DNA of 64,000 nt from Microcebus murinus (Eukaryota > Chordata > Mammalia > Primates > Cheirogaleidae). The translations under genes were made by a program, and so were the position numbers. The stretch covers positions 11,952,501-12,016,500 of the forward strand of contig NC_134113.1 of assembly GCF_040939455.1 (NCBI RefSeq), read 5' to 3'. Shown here piece after piece: positions 38,455 through 50,944 of the stretch (position 1 is the stretch's first letter; each line of letters begins with the position of its first letter). The notes beneath the pieces were generated by a model. That model did no database searches, was not told the DNA's origin, and saw nothing but the letters and a program-made list of their open reading frames with translations.

Positions 38455-38598
38455 ACAGAAGGTGGAGCACAGACAGATGGCCAGCAGTCACAGACACAAA
38501 GTAGTGAAAATTCAGAGAGTAAATCTACCCCGAAACGGCTGCATGTCTCTAATATTCCTTTCCGCTTCCGGGACCCTGACCTCCGGCAGATGTTTGGG
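38452..38598 (+). CDS. RBFOX2: RBFOX2 coding exon B (start of RRM, RNP2)
   Basis: 147 bases, phase 0-0, 49 codons. It encodes an acidic, Gln/Ser-rich linker (from [12 protein letters not shown]) and then the beginning of the [15 protein letters not shown], continuing to LRQMFG. LHVSNI is the RNP2 strand. The His of RNP2 and the Phe of NIPF correspond to residues shown in the Fox-1 RRM structure to stack on or contact the GCAUG RNA. The acceptor is a tandem TAGCAG, so the first Gln codon may be kept or dropped. The donor GGG|GTAAGT is close to consensus. A TGCATG hexamer is built from the codons for Leu-His-Val at 38540-38545. The exon is intact. Confidence 0.97.
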
Positions 38599-38979
38599 GT
38601 AAGTGTCTGAAGTCTTTTTATGGATTTTACAGTTAAAATAGAATTTGATCCACCAAATGTGTTGTTAGTAATTATTGCTTTAGGATTAAGGTACAAATAA
38701 ATTGAATAAATTGAGAAATATCCTGAGGTAAATCAGTATTTTCATCAGTCTTTAGAAACCTTTTTCTATCACGTAGTCTACTCTAGGCATGCCTTTGCAA
38801 GTTGTCACACACATAAGGTGATCGTATGACCCAGTTTGCAGGGACTGAGGTGTTTATTGTTCCTTGATATTTTCAGTGGTAAGACCACCAAGATGAGATG
38901 GTCACTCTGCTCACCCACCAAATGTAGTAAACATATCAATAATATGTGTAGTTTCACCTAAAAGAGCAACCATTCTTTT

Positions 38980-39155
38980 AGAGCAGTGATTCACTTTCTG
39001 CATATTGGAAATCATCTGGGAAGCTTAAAAAATATTAATGCCTGGGGCCCACATCCAAAGGTTGTGATTTAATTGGTCTACTGCAGGACTTGGGCTTAGG
39101 CATTTTTACAAGATTCACGTGTTCTAATGCACAAATAAGTTTGGGACTACTGCTT
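38980..39155 (+). mobile_element. MER5-like hAT-Charlie element
   Basis: AGAGCAGTGATTCACTTTCT, ATCATCTGGGAAGCTTAAAA and GGGGCCCACATCC through to TTTGGGACTACTGCTT match MER5A. Confidence 0.8.
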
Positions 39156-39344
39156 ATTCATACTGTTACCTTCTTAGTTCTTTCATTGCCTTTCATATAA
39201 GCCCAGTACAATATTACCTTATCTTATCCCCCTCAATTGCAGGAGCCAAAGGAACTAGGTGTAGGAATGCACTATTGCCACTCTGTACTCAGCCTTTGCA
39301 ATGTCTAGGAAGAAACAATGCAGAGAATACAAGTTTAGAAGTGG

Positions 39345-39545
39345 CTCATTAAAGTAGAAAGAGTATGGATTTGGGTATCAATGAGCCTGTGTTCAAATTC
39401 TATTTGGGTGTAAACTTGGGAAATTCATGTGTCTTTTTCGAGCTTGAATATCAGAATCATATCTATTATAAAAACAAGGATAGTAATCCCTACCTTTCAG
39501 AGTCTTATGAATTTAATGAAACTATATCTGTGAAGCAGATAGTAC
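39345..39545 (-). mobile_element. MIR SINE, antisense
   Basis: GTATGGATTTGGGTATCAA, GAGCCTGTGTTCAAATTC and AGGATAGTAATCCCTACCT follow antisense MIR. Confidence 0.75.
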
Positions 39546-40298
39546 CTCAATGTTTTGTTTTTTACTTTCTTGCTTATACTCAGATGTCAAGATCAATATC
39601 TAAAATCAAGTGTAGAGGATGGTTTGCTATCTTTGATGTGTTCTTTCAGCTATTTACTTCCTCCTGAAATCACCTTCATGAAAAAAGTATAATAGCAAAG
39701 ATTTAAGTTGTTGAGAAGTAAATTGCTGCTTGGAGTCTTAATGTTTTCTGAGCCTACATTATTACTTGTTTGAATTTGACCAAACTCTTAACTTGGCCGA
39801 GAGATAATAAATATTTTTTAAATTCCATTAGGATAGTTGCCTGATGCTTTGTTAGAAAAGCAAATGCCCTTCTTTAAGTCTTGGTTGTGGCTACTTCATG
39901 TGACAAGACACTGGAGCAAAGCTCTGTCATTAGAGCTGACTACCAGGAACCATTTTCCACAACTGAAAAGAAGGCCAGAGCTGAGGTTTAATGATGTTCT
40001 TGAAGTACTTGAAGAGCTTCTAGAAAATGATAACCATCTGTTCTCCATCTCTACGGAAAAGAGAGCAACAGAAAATATAAAAGGCAGCATAAAGGACTTA
40101 CGTTACATAGAAGAAACTTCCTGGGATCTTGAGTTATAGGTTCTCTGCTGAACTGGCAGAACTATTATATAATATAGAATCTTAGTCTTCAGAGGTCTAG
40201 AGAATGGAGTACATTCTAATCTGTCAGAGGTGTGTTTTCTCTTGAGTCCAAAAAATAGTATCAATTGAAGATCTATGTAGGCCAGTTAGTGATTTCTT

Positions 40299-40625
40299 TT
40301 TCTTTTTTTTTTTTTTTGAGACAGAGTCTTACTTTGTTGCCCAGTGAGTGCCATGGCATCAGCTTAGCTCACAGCAATCTCAAGCTCCTGGGCCCAAGCG
40401 TCCTTCTGCCTCAGCCTCCCAAGTAGCTGGGACTACAGGCATGCGCCACCATGCCCAGCTAATTTTTTCTATATATTTTTAGTAGGCCAATTAATTTCTT
40501 TCTAATTTTTAGTAAAAACGGTCTCGCTTTTGCTCAGGCTGGTTTCGAACTCCTGACCTTGAGCGATTTTCCCGCGTTGGCCTACCAGAGTGCTAGGATT
40601 ACAGGCGTGAACCACCGTGCCCGGC
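40299..40625 (-). mobile_element. Alu SINE, strepsirrhine-type
   Basis: Antisense dimer with a perfect CCAGTTAGTGATTTCTT duplication at 40282-40298 and 40626-40642. Confidence 0.95.
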
Positions 40626-40665
40626 CCAGTTAGTGATTTCTTAAAATGTATTAGATCATTAAATA

Positions 40666-41907
40666 ATGAAATGTCAAATTTTGAATCAAAAGTGTAGTTT
40701 ATTATATATCAATCAAGAGGCAGTACAATTAATCAAAGTATGTATGGCCTAAACCATTGGCACAGTTTTTACCACCTTAATGGTAGCTTGTTTACGCCAG
40801 CAGTAAAAAGCCTAGAAAACGAGTGGTGATGAAATTGCCAAAGGTATTTTCTACAGCTTGTTGAGAATTTAATATTTTTCCTTGCAAGAAGTAGTCCAAA
40901 GCCTGAAAAAAGTGGTAGTCAGTTGGTGCAAGGTCTGGTGAATATTGTGGATGACAGAGAGTTTCCAAGTCCAGCTTCTATAGTCTGAGCAGCATTGTTT
41001 GTACAACATGTGGTTGAGCATTGTCTTGTAAGAGGACTGGCCTATCTCTGTTGACCAGTCTCATCTGATTAATCTCATGCATCTTCATCATTGCATCCAG
41101 TTGGTTACATAGACATCTGCTATAATCAACTGACCAGGTTTCATGAAGCTGTAGTGGATAATACCAGTGCTGGAACACCAAACACATACCATTAGCTTTT
41201 TTGAATGAGTATTCAGTTTTGGACTGTTTCAGTACTTCATCTTTATCCAACTGTTTTGCCGAATGCTTGCAGTTGTCAAAAAGAATCATTTTTATCTCAT
41301 ATAACAATACAGTATACAAATGGTTCACCTTTATGTTGTGACAGCAAAGAAAGGCAAGCTTTGAGATGATTTCTGACACTCATTTCATGTGGAACCCATC
41401 TATCCAGCTTCTTTACCTTGCCAATTTGTTTCAAATGGTCTGATAATGTTGGAATAATAACGTCAAACCTTGCTGCTAATTCACACATAGGTTGAAATGG
41501 ATTCGCTTCCACTACAGCTTTCAGCTCATCATTATCTACCGTAGTCTCAGGTTACCCATGTGGCTCATTTTCAGGATTAAAATCAACAGAATGGAATTTC
41601 CAAAACCATCGACATACTGTGTGTTCATTAGCCAAATCTTTCCCAAATAGTTTGTTGATATTTCGAGCTGTCTACGCTGCATTGCTTCCATGACGGAACT
41701 CATATTCGAAAATAACACAAATTTTTTATTTATCCATGGTTTCACAAAAATTGCTCTAAAAAAATTTGAAAGATAATCACAAGCCAAATTCCGTGTTTGA
41801 AAGACTGAGGACGTACCTTCACAATAAACATAAAACAAGAAATGTCAAAGTGAAATGTCAGAGATGTCAACTGTCAAACTTAGTACTTGGGAAATCAGAC
41901 ATTTCAT
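40666..41907 (-). mobile_element. Decayed mariner DNA transposon
   Basis: About 1.24 kb, the usual mariner length. Both ends start TGAAATGTC reading inward. On the minus strand three frames carry mariner transposase pieces in order: a helix-turn-helix part (CELAARFDV, HLKQIGKVKKLDRWVPHE), a second part (FDNCKHSAKQLDKDEV) and a catalytic-region piece (RLVNRDRPVLLQDNAQPHV). The residue before the second catalytic Asp block is changed from the usual LLHDNA. The pieces lie in different frames with stops, so it encodes no transposase. HSMAR2-like is my best guess; the last catalytic region is not visible. Confidence 0.85.
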
Positions 41908-42084
41908 AGTTAATAACTGGATATTATTCTCATCCTATGAAGCATAAAGTGTAAAAGAAGTAATTTTTTCCTTGCAGGATACTTAGTTGCTTTATTATCT
42001 TCCATATCGTTAATATCTGTCACTTAGAAGGACAGTAGCATTGGTGAAGAGCAGGAATTCCATGCTTCATTTTATTAGCTTTGT

Positions 42085-42215
42085 AAACTTAACAGATCAC
42101 TTTTTCAGCCTCATTTTCTTTAGCTATAAAAAAGGAAGGTAGTCCTTACTTCAGAAGGATGTTCTAAGAATGCATTAGAAAATATAAATGAAACACACTC
42201 TAGAGCACCATGCAA
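42085..42215 (-). mobile_element. MIR-like SINE fragment, antisense
   Basis: CCTCATTTTCTTTAGCTATA followed by AAAGGAAGGTAGTCCTTAC fits antisense MIR. Confidence 0.55.
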
Positions 42216-43188
42216 ATCTTAGTTTTATAGGGTAGGCATAATAAATAAAATATCCTTCTGTCTAAAAGTAAGACATTTTCTTATTTCCTTGATTTTTCTT
42301 TTTTTAATTTTCTATTAAATGATGAAACTGGAATCAAACTCAGATGTCTTACTCTGGAAAATTTGCATTTTTAACACGTTTTGATAAAGATAGTGATGAT
42401 TCCGTCCAATGGGAAAACATGATTTCTGTTTTTCTCTTTTCATTTTTCAGTTTTTTTCACATTTCTCAAAGTCTGGTTTGAAATCCAAGTGAAATAGAAT
42501 ATTGGGTATGAGTTCAGTATGCAGAAGGAAGTATGAGCCAAAAAGATATCTGGAAATTTAGAGCATATACCTTCAGTTCATTTCACCCAAATATTGATTA
42601 AAACAGTTTTATCTCCTTATATTAAATATATCCCTCCCCTTCCAAACAATTATTATATTTTGTGTAACCCCTAGTCAGCTATTTAGCTACCTAACAATGG
42701 AGTTCAGGTTTTGTGTCTTTAGCTTTGTTTGCTTTTCCAAGTGTTAAAATATTTAAATAATTACCAAAGAGAGTTGTTATTTAAAATATTCATCATGTTT
42801 GTTACAGAAATATTAAATAGGAAATAGCATGTAACCTATGGAAATGGTAACATATATATTTATTGAATTAGATAGTTGTTCATAACCTGTTGCTAAGTTA
42901 AAAAAAAATACAAGCAATATGTGAAGTGTGTCTGATGTCTAGTGCTTACATCTGTGTGCCTGAGGGGAAGCCTGGAAGGCTGTATACTAAAATAATGTTA
43001 TAATGCTGGCATTGCAGATGATCTTTTTCTGTTTTCCCTTTTCCTTTTTGTTTATATTTTTTAATTTTTATACAGTGAGTATGGTTTACTTGTATAAATT
43101 TAAAAAATGAGGGGTACAGCCTTTGATAATGTATCATTCTACTTAGTAGGATTTACTTTTTAAAGCTGAGACATTTAAAAGAATTAGA

Positions 43189-43516
<328 letters not shown>

Positions 43517-43830
43517 AGAATTAGAGATGTAGTTAGGAAAATTCTCAGTTCTTGTCCATGTTAAAAGAAGTATATATATAGTGGGTTAACACTGAATATC
43601 TTTGGACAACAGCCTTCCATACATAAAGGTAGATAATACATGAGTGAGTGTATTAAGAAAGGAGTGAAAAAGAAAACTTTCAGCATGGTGATCAGGAAAA
43701 ATCAGAAACTGGTATTGGGACTTACCAACAAATAGAAACACAGAAGTTAAAAACTATTCCTTTTTCAGAAGTGAGTGAAGTGTGTGGATGAAAAGCTGAT
43801 CATAAATAAATGTTTTTATTTTTATCTCTG

Positions 43831-43836
43831 CAGCAG
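43831..43836 (+). promoter_or_regulatory. RBFOX2: CAGCAG tandem 3' splice site of exon C
   Basis: Two adjacent CAG triplets. The first AG gives MFG-QFGK across the exon junction; the second would give MFG-FGK, one Gln shorter, in the turn between helix 1 and strand 2 of the RRM. The proximal AG matches the usual Fox protein. Confidence 0.55.
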
Positions 43837-43887
43837 TTTGGCAAAATCCTAGATGTAGAAATAATCTTTAATGAACGTGGCTCTAAG
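43834..43887 (+). CDS. RBFOX2: RBFOX2 coding exon C (RRM, helix 1 to strand 2)
   Basis: 54 bases, 18 codons, phase 0-0: QFGKILDVEIIFNERGSK. It covers the turn after RRM helix 1, strand beta 2 and the loop before RNP1. The residues match RBFOX2; this region is nearly identical in all Fox proteins, so family identity rests on the flanking exons. The acceptor is CTGCAGCAG, a second tandem NAGNAG; the donor is AAG|GTAAGC. The small size and phase-0 ends allow precise skipping in principle, but this would delete a core strand of the RRM. Confidence 0.97.
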
Positions 43888-45915
43888 GTAAGCTCCATTT
43901 CAATATCAAGTGTGCTTGATTTCTTTTTGAGTTTTGTTTTAAATAATAAGTATTTGGAAAACATAAGGTATTCGTCAAGCCTGCCTGAAAGTATCCCAAG
44001 CATCCACCTTGGGTTAGATTATCTCTAAAAATAAGCTACCACATGGCCAAACTTTTTTCTAGTAATTATATTGGGAGGGTGATGGGGCAAGAAGTAGAGA
44101 AGTTTGAGAGGAGAGAGTTGCAATTAAGGAATACAGGACGTAGGAGATGATGGTTCTTTAACAGCCTTAGATTGGCCTAAGCTTTTGTATTTTAAAGGAA
44201 GAGAGGGAAGACTGAAAAAAGTGAAATTCTATGAGAATTCCATTCTGAATTCTATCAGAACAATTCAGCTTCTAAAAATCCAACTTCAAAGTGGCATATT
44301 TAGAACAAATTTAATGTTTCAGTTATTCAGTTGACTTGATAGCTACTTTGAATAAATTTTGACAAGGCTTAAACACCGTGGATAGTGACTCAGGAATTCA
44401 CCTCCTTTAAGTTATACAAAGATAGGCAATCTTTAGGATGTAGAATCAATTAAATTACAAATATAGTGAGTTAGGTCTTTTTGCATAAGAATGAAAGTAG
44501 TAACAGTGTGTACATTTATGTATATATTCTCTTCTAAATGTGTTCTATGTAAGAACATAGAAACTTTTAATTAAAATTCATTTTCCTTATTAATTTACTA
44601 TTCTAAGTTCCCAATCTGTATGTATGATGTAGAATTCATATGTGTTTTAAAAAGTGGCAATGTTTTTAGGAACAAAGTAATGTTAGGAACAAAGTATTAA
44701 AACAGTGTTGTGAAAAAGTATTTGAATTTTGGGAAGTTTTATTTGAAAGTTTTCTTGTGCTCAACAAATGAAATATGCACCCCCCTGAAACAAGTAGCCA
44801 TGACCAAGGCTGCAAATATTTACCTTGCTATTGCTACATTCAATGCTACTTTCATTTTTTAGGTTAGAGCAACTTTTAAATTAATTTTCATTTGGTCACC
44901 TCTGCTGAACTTTGAAAATATTTAATTGTTCTCGGCTATGATTAAATCTCCTAAGAATGTAATTTGAGGAAAAGGAAAATAAAGCCAATAAATGAGTTAA
45001 GTTTTACATCTCTTCAGTTTCATACTCCAAATTTACCATACTTTGCGAATTGATAACAAATGTATACACAGTCGTATATTATACTTCCTGCCCCCACCTG
45101 TACTCAAAGAAATGTATGCACTGTTCCAATGCTCCTTATTATTCCCTTCCTTTATAGAATGTATAACACTAAAAGTGTTTAATTCTGACTATAACAATTA
45201 TTTGTTAATTATTAAAGAGGTAATTATACTCTAAGTTTCCAGTTTTCAGTTAAAACAAAAAAGATTAATATGCCTATACAGAACTTTCTCCAGCACTTGG
45301 TAAGTATTTTTTTAAATGAAGTCTGTTTAAACTGCAACCAGTAAAACTATTTGCTTGTAGTTTCCTCACAATGAATGTCTAATCCTTTGTTGTATAGTTT
45401 GCATTTAATTTTTGTGATCTTTTTAGCTGCAAGGTGGGGAAATGACAGTGGTTTATAGATGGGAAGCAAATCAATGTAAAATAAATACATGAAGATTATT
45501 GACCTCACTGTTTATCTAAAGTAATAGTTTAAATATTTTTGGTTTTAAGTGTATACACTTAAATGGTTCTTAACTAGATTCTAACAACTAGAAGCCCAGC
45601 ATACTTTCATCAGGCATTGAGGACTTGCTCCTTACCAAGAAAATAATTTGATTGAATTATTATGAAGCAAAGGAAATTGATCTTTCTTAAGGCTTCTTTC
45701 ATTGGCTTTAAGGATTTGCTTACTACCAAATTTTAAAAATTTACCTGAGCCAATTACTTGTCCCATGTAATTTTCATTTTAAAATAATGACATAAGCCTT
45801 CCGTTTTCTCTTTGAGGAATCTAAAAGCATATGCTGCTTCTCTTAGCTTGATGCTGTGTCCTCACTGCCCCATTTTTCTTTGGGCTGCTGAAGAGGTACA
45901 CAGATGATGTACTAA

Positions 45916-45965
45916 TTGGTAAATGTTTTTTTTTTTTCTTTTTTTTTTTTTTGGTAAATGTTTTT
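45916..45965. repeat. Orphan poly-T flanked by 15-base direct repeats
   Basis: TTGGTAAATGTTTTT at 45916-45930 and 45951-45965 bracket a nearly pure T-run. It looks like a retroposon insertion cut down to its tail. Confidence 0.6.
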
Positions 45966-46560
45966 AAAATAAAGCACAGAATTCAGAATTGCCCTGGATC
46001 TGCCTTCAAAGACTGATTAAAAAACAACAAAAAAAAAACCCTTGTTTTTGTCCTCTGACCTTCTTAAACTGTTATCTAAAGTTCTTTCCTGGAATGGGTT
46101 CCCCTGGAACTGCTGTGAGGCTCCTAATAGAGATTTATTTTGGAATCAGATTCATAGATGCCTCTTCTGGGATCCACCAAAGATAAATTAATGAGTGCTT
46201 TTCTCTTTGTGAATTAAGTTTAGTTTCTCATTTTTTTTATACGTTTGGGGTTAACTATAAAATTTCAACATGTTTTGAAAAGAGGCAGAGAAAAGAAGAC
46301 TTTATGTGGTCCTATTAAGAGTTGCTCTGACTTTTAAACAGAGTGCTTTTCTGTATAGAAATTAGCTTTTATTGAATTTTTTTGAAGCAGTTGCAGAAAA
46401 ACTAGTCAGAAAGTAATTCTGATATATGTAATACTTACATGAAAACAGTATTTAATCAAATTGTTCTAAAACAAAAAGCAACTCTTCACCCAGTCATATT
46501 TTTTATAATGAGACTATTGGTCCAGGGATTCTAGGATATACCCATTTGAAAACATAAGTA

Positions 46561-46902
46561 GGCCGGGCGCGGTGGCTCACGCCTGTAATCCTAGCTCTTG
46601 GGAGGCCGAGGCGGGCAGATTGCTCAAGGTCAGGAGTTCGAAACCAGCCTGAGCAAAAGCGAGACCCCGTCTCTACTATAAATAGAAAGAAATTAATTGG
46701 CCAACTGATATATATATATATATAAAAAATTAGCCGGGCATGGTGGCGCATGCCTGTAGTCCCAGCTACTTGGGAGGCTGAGGCAGAAGGATCACTCGAG
46801 CCCAGGAGTTTGAGGTTGCTGTGAGCTAGGCTGACGCCACGGCACTCACTCTAGCCTGGACAACAAAGCGAGACTCTGTCTCAAAAAAAAAAAAAAAAAG
46901 AA
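46561..46902 (+). mobile_element. Alu SINE, strepsirrhine-type
   Basis: Sense dimer with the linker and an expanded (TA)n in it; GAAAACATAAGTA flanks both ends. Confidence 0.94.
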
Positions 46903-47407
46903 AAAAGAAAACATAAGTAAACAGTCTTACACTGTGATGCCCATTCCCTCCTGCTTGCCAATATTCTACCTTTTCCAGCTTGCTTGTAGAGTAGAAATGC
47001 TGTGCTCCACAAAGTAGTTGGTTTTTTTGTTATTAACTATTTCCTTTCTCATTCTTTGACCTTAGAATTTCTAAATTTGGCTTACCTAGATTATAGAAGG
47101 AATATATATCATATACATGCATACATATGTATTGATATTATTTTATGTGATGTTTTTTGTCTTTACTCTCCATGTAAAACTCATGTAAAAACAGAGTCAG
47201 CTGTATCCAATTCTCTGAGTAATTGAAACAAACACTAGACTTTTGAAAATGTACAATTAGGACATATGATGGAGAATGGTATCCCTGCCAAAAAATTAAC
47301 AACTTTATTCAAATAGAATCTAGAAAATTAATAATATGAGTATATATAGCTTTATTAATTCTCTAAATTTCACAAGTAATAACAGATTTTTAACACAAAT
47401 AAGATAA

Positions 47408-47530
47408 TGCCTAGGTAGAGTGGCCATATGTCCTGGTTTATCCAGGATAGCCCCAATTTATTCCTGTTATCTTAGCATAATTATTAATAATATCCCTTTT
47501 CTCTCTCAGAGTGTCCCAATTTGAACAATC
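47408..47530. mobile_element. Possible MER53-like MITE fragment
   Basis: GTGGCCATATGTCCTGGTTT and CTCAGAGTGTCCCAATTTG resemble a short palindromic MER. Assignment from memory only. Confidence 0.35.
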
Positions 47531-47949
47531 AGTGATGTTGTTCTTCTTATATAATAGATCCTTTGAGTAACAACTTTAAAAATACCCTCTCAAAAGGAAA
47601 CATGGTACTCAATGAAAAGTAGAAAGGAAAAAAGCACACCTAGTAATTAAAGAGAATATTCACTATTGATATTCTTGTGTATCCTTCTAGTCATTTTTCT
47701 CACACAGAATCTTAGAACCTGAAATGATGGTCACCTGGTTCAACACCCAGTATTCTTGATCTTGCATTCTCAGCTAGAGATGTTTAATGACTAAGAACTC
47801 GTTGTTTTTCAAAAGTTTATTCCATTATTGAAATTCAGACTTTCTACCATCCTGCTCACTATCACCCATAACAATTTTTGTGATAATTATCACATTCTTT
47901 TTATAAAAGAATACACAGATTCTAACATTTATTTTATTTATTTATTGGT

Positions 47950-48297
47950 TTTTTTTTTTTTTGAGTCAGAGTCTCACTCTGTTGCCCGGGCTAGAGTACC
48001 ATGGCATCAGCCTAGCTCACAGCAACCTCAAACTCCTGGGCTCAGGTCTGAGCCTTCTTCAGGCCTGAATCCTCCTGCCTCAGCCTCCTAAGTAGCCGGG
48101 ACTACAGGCATGCACTGCCATGCCTGGCTAATTTTTTCTATATATTTTTAGTTTTGTGGCTAATTTCTTTCTATTTTTAGTAGAGACAGGATCTCACTCT
48201 TGCTTAGGCTGGTCTTGAACTCCCAACCTTGAGCAATCCTCCCACCTCAGCCTCCCAGAGTGCTAGGATTACAGGTGTGAGCCACCATGCCTGGCCT
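47950..48297 (-). mobile_element. Alu SINE, strepsirrhine-like
   Basis: Antisense dimer with a shortened linker and a small extra GGTCTGAGCCTTCTTCAGGC insertion in one arm; AACATTTAT flanks both sides. Confidence 0.88.
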
Positions 48298-48479
48298 AAC
48301 ATTTATATTTTTATAGAGTTTTGTCAAAGTTCTTTTGATATAGCTGTCCCTTAAAGGAGCATGTGTTATAAATACTAAATATGTAGAAGCTATTCATCTC
48401 TTTAGACAGTGCCAATTATTAAGTCCACTAAAGGACTATATGGTAGAGCACAGTAACAATTATTGAGATTTCTAGTGAT

Positions 48480-48600
48480 TTTTTTTTTGGTCTTTGTTTT
48501 GTTTTTGATACATATTAGATGCACATATTTGGGGAGTACATGTGATAATTTGATACAGTCATATAATCAAATTAGGATAATTGGGATATCATAATTTGTT
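48480..48600 (-). mobile_element. L1 3' end fragment, antisense
   Basis: TTTGGGGAGTACATGTGATA and AATCAAATTAGGATAATTGG resemble an antisense L1M terminus. Confidence 0.65.
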
Positions 48601-49779
48601 TTTAATTAATGTGTTCTCATTACTTTTCTCAGGTGGATTTCTGGAATAATGGGGATCTGGCTTTAGGTGGAAGTTAGGAAAGATAAAAATAAAATCTCTA
48701 TTCCTATTCCTCAGACAAAAGTAACGTGCTATAATTTCTTGCCTCTTACCCTGGCTTTTAATTTCATGCAAAGGGAAATTATTTATTTCCAAATATGGTC
48801 AAAATACTTTTTTTGAAGTCACACTAAGTAGGCATTTGTGATTTCAGTAAAACTTGATAGGTAATACTGAAATGAAATGGTTTTTATTATACTTAAAATT
48901 GAATTAACAGTGCGTGTATTTCCAAAGGGTTTAGTTTATTTTTCTTTTGTTGCCATTTTATGGGTTTTGGTTTTATTTTTCTTTTATTTGTTTTTTAATT
49001 TCTGTGTTCTGGCCATACCCAGGAGATCCGTCTGCTTTTGATTTCTCCCTTAAAAGTTACATGGTAAATTTTCTTTCTCATTCTTCTGAGATGGAAAAAT
49101 TCAAAGATTATACAAATTAAAAAATATTCTTACAGTACTCATCCTATTGCTTGTTATTTATCGCAGTCTGAGGCCAGACTAAAAAGGTGATAGTTACTTG
49201 GCTCCTGTATGTCCTTGAGTATAAGTGGATGTCAGGGCAGGTAAAGAAATCACTGTCACATGTTGTAGAAGTTTTAACTACAACCATATACCTAATAAAC
49301 ATACCATTTTTTGATTTCCAAAAGTCAGCTAAGATAGCTTACTGGTAAGTCACTAATGGTATGTTTAAATTATTAACATAGGAGGACTTTGGGGACTGAG
49401 ACCCTTAAATAGGAATGTAAAGCATAGAGACCTGCATTGTTCAGTACAGTGGCCACATTTAGCACTTGACATGTGGAGAATCTAACCTAAGATGTACTGT
49501 AAGTGTAAAATATACACCATATTCCAGACTTAGCAAAAAAGAATGTTAAGTATCTTACTAATAATGTTTTGATATTGATGCCATATCAAAATTATAATAT
49601 GTTGTATATATTGGGTTAAATAAAATACATAGTTAAAATTAATTTCACCTGTTTCTACTTTTTTAAATGTAATTATTAGAAAATTTGAGATTTTTATATG
49701 CAGCTTGCATTATATTTCTGTCTGTATTGCTGGTGTAGATAAATGTGTCATATCATGTTTTTTAATTAAAAATAAAAGT

Positions 49780-50073
49780 GGGCAGGTATGGTGGCCCACA
49801 AGTATAATCCTAGCACTTTGGGAGGCTGAAACAGGAGGATTGCTTGAGGCCAGGAGTTTGAGACCAGCTTGAGCAACATAGCAAAACCGCATCTGTACAA
49901 AAAACAAAATGGAAAAATTACCTTGGCGTGGTGTTTTTTGCCTGTAGTCCCAGCTACCTGTGAGGCTGAGGCAGGAGGATTGCTTGAGCCCAGTAGTTTG
50001 AAGTTGCTGTGAGCTGTGATGATGCCAGTGTACTCTAGCCCAGGCAATAGAGCAAGATCCTGTCTTAAAAAAA
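49780..50073 (+). mobile_element. Alu SINE, old (AluJ-like)
   Basis: Sense dimer without the strepsirrhine linker; strongly diverged. Confidence 0.88.
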
Positions 50074-50944
50074 TAAAGAAAGAAATTTCCTTGAGTGGTA
50101 TTAAGTGTTGAGCTTGGGCATATTTGGGGAAATGTATCTTTTGCCCTTAAAAGGGGTGGGCAACTTGGTTGAGTTTAAAAAAACAATAATAATAAATCAA
50201 AAAAAAAAGTCTACTTTTTGTTTATCTGTTTCTATTAATAAGAATTTAGGTAACAAAAATTCTCCATTCGTCATACCTGAAATATTTCCTCTTTTTAAGA
50301 CTTTGAGATTAAATCTGTGAAATCTACTTTTTATAGATTATATAATGTATTTGTTATATATAATACCAGTACAGACTGGTTATTATGTTTCAGTGTTTGA
50401 TACATTATATACTTGTTTTGAAGCTGTTCTAAGGAACATGTGTTAGATTTATACATAATTTTATTAATTTTGTTTTTCAAAGCAGGAGATCAGAATGACC
50501 AAACTTAATATCATTAGATTTCTAAGAATGAAGGGACATTAAAACATGATTTCATGTAAGCTGACTTTCCTACTGGTAACTTTTAAGCCTGGATAATCTC
50601 TGAATATCCTTAGCACAGTTTTTGGCACTTTTTTTTTTTTTTCTTTTTTCCATTAAGCCCCTTCAATTCTAGGACTGGTACCTTTTCTAAAATGCTAAAG
50701 TCTATTGAAGAAATAGTGCATTAACCAATTTTTTAAGCTTTGAGTTAATATTATTGAAACTGAATTATAAAGGTAATAGATAAGGAAACATGAAGTTTGG
50801 GTTGATGGAAAATCACCTGTTAAAGTTTCAACATGAGAGAACTTAAGAACTTAAGTACTTAAGAACAATACTTTTAAAATGGTGGTTATGCCTCTCACTT
50901 TCTTAATCTCAGACGTTAGTTAGGAGAGTTATAAATTAATTTCC

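Noticed and set aside
40978..41379. Mariner frame as a domesticated SETMAR-like gene
   Set aside because: Frames are broken and no SET domain or exon context is present.
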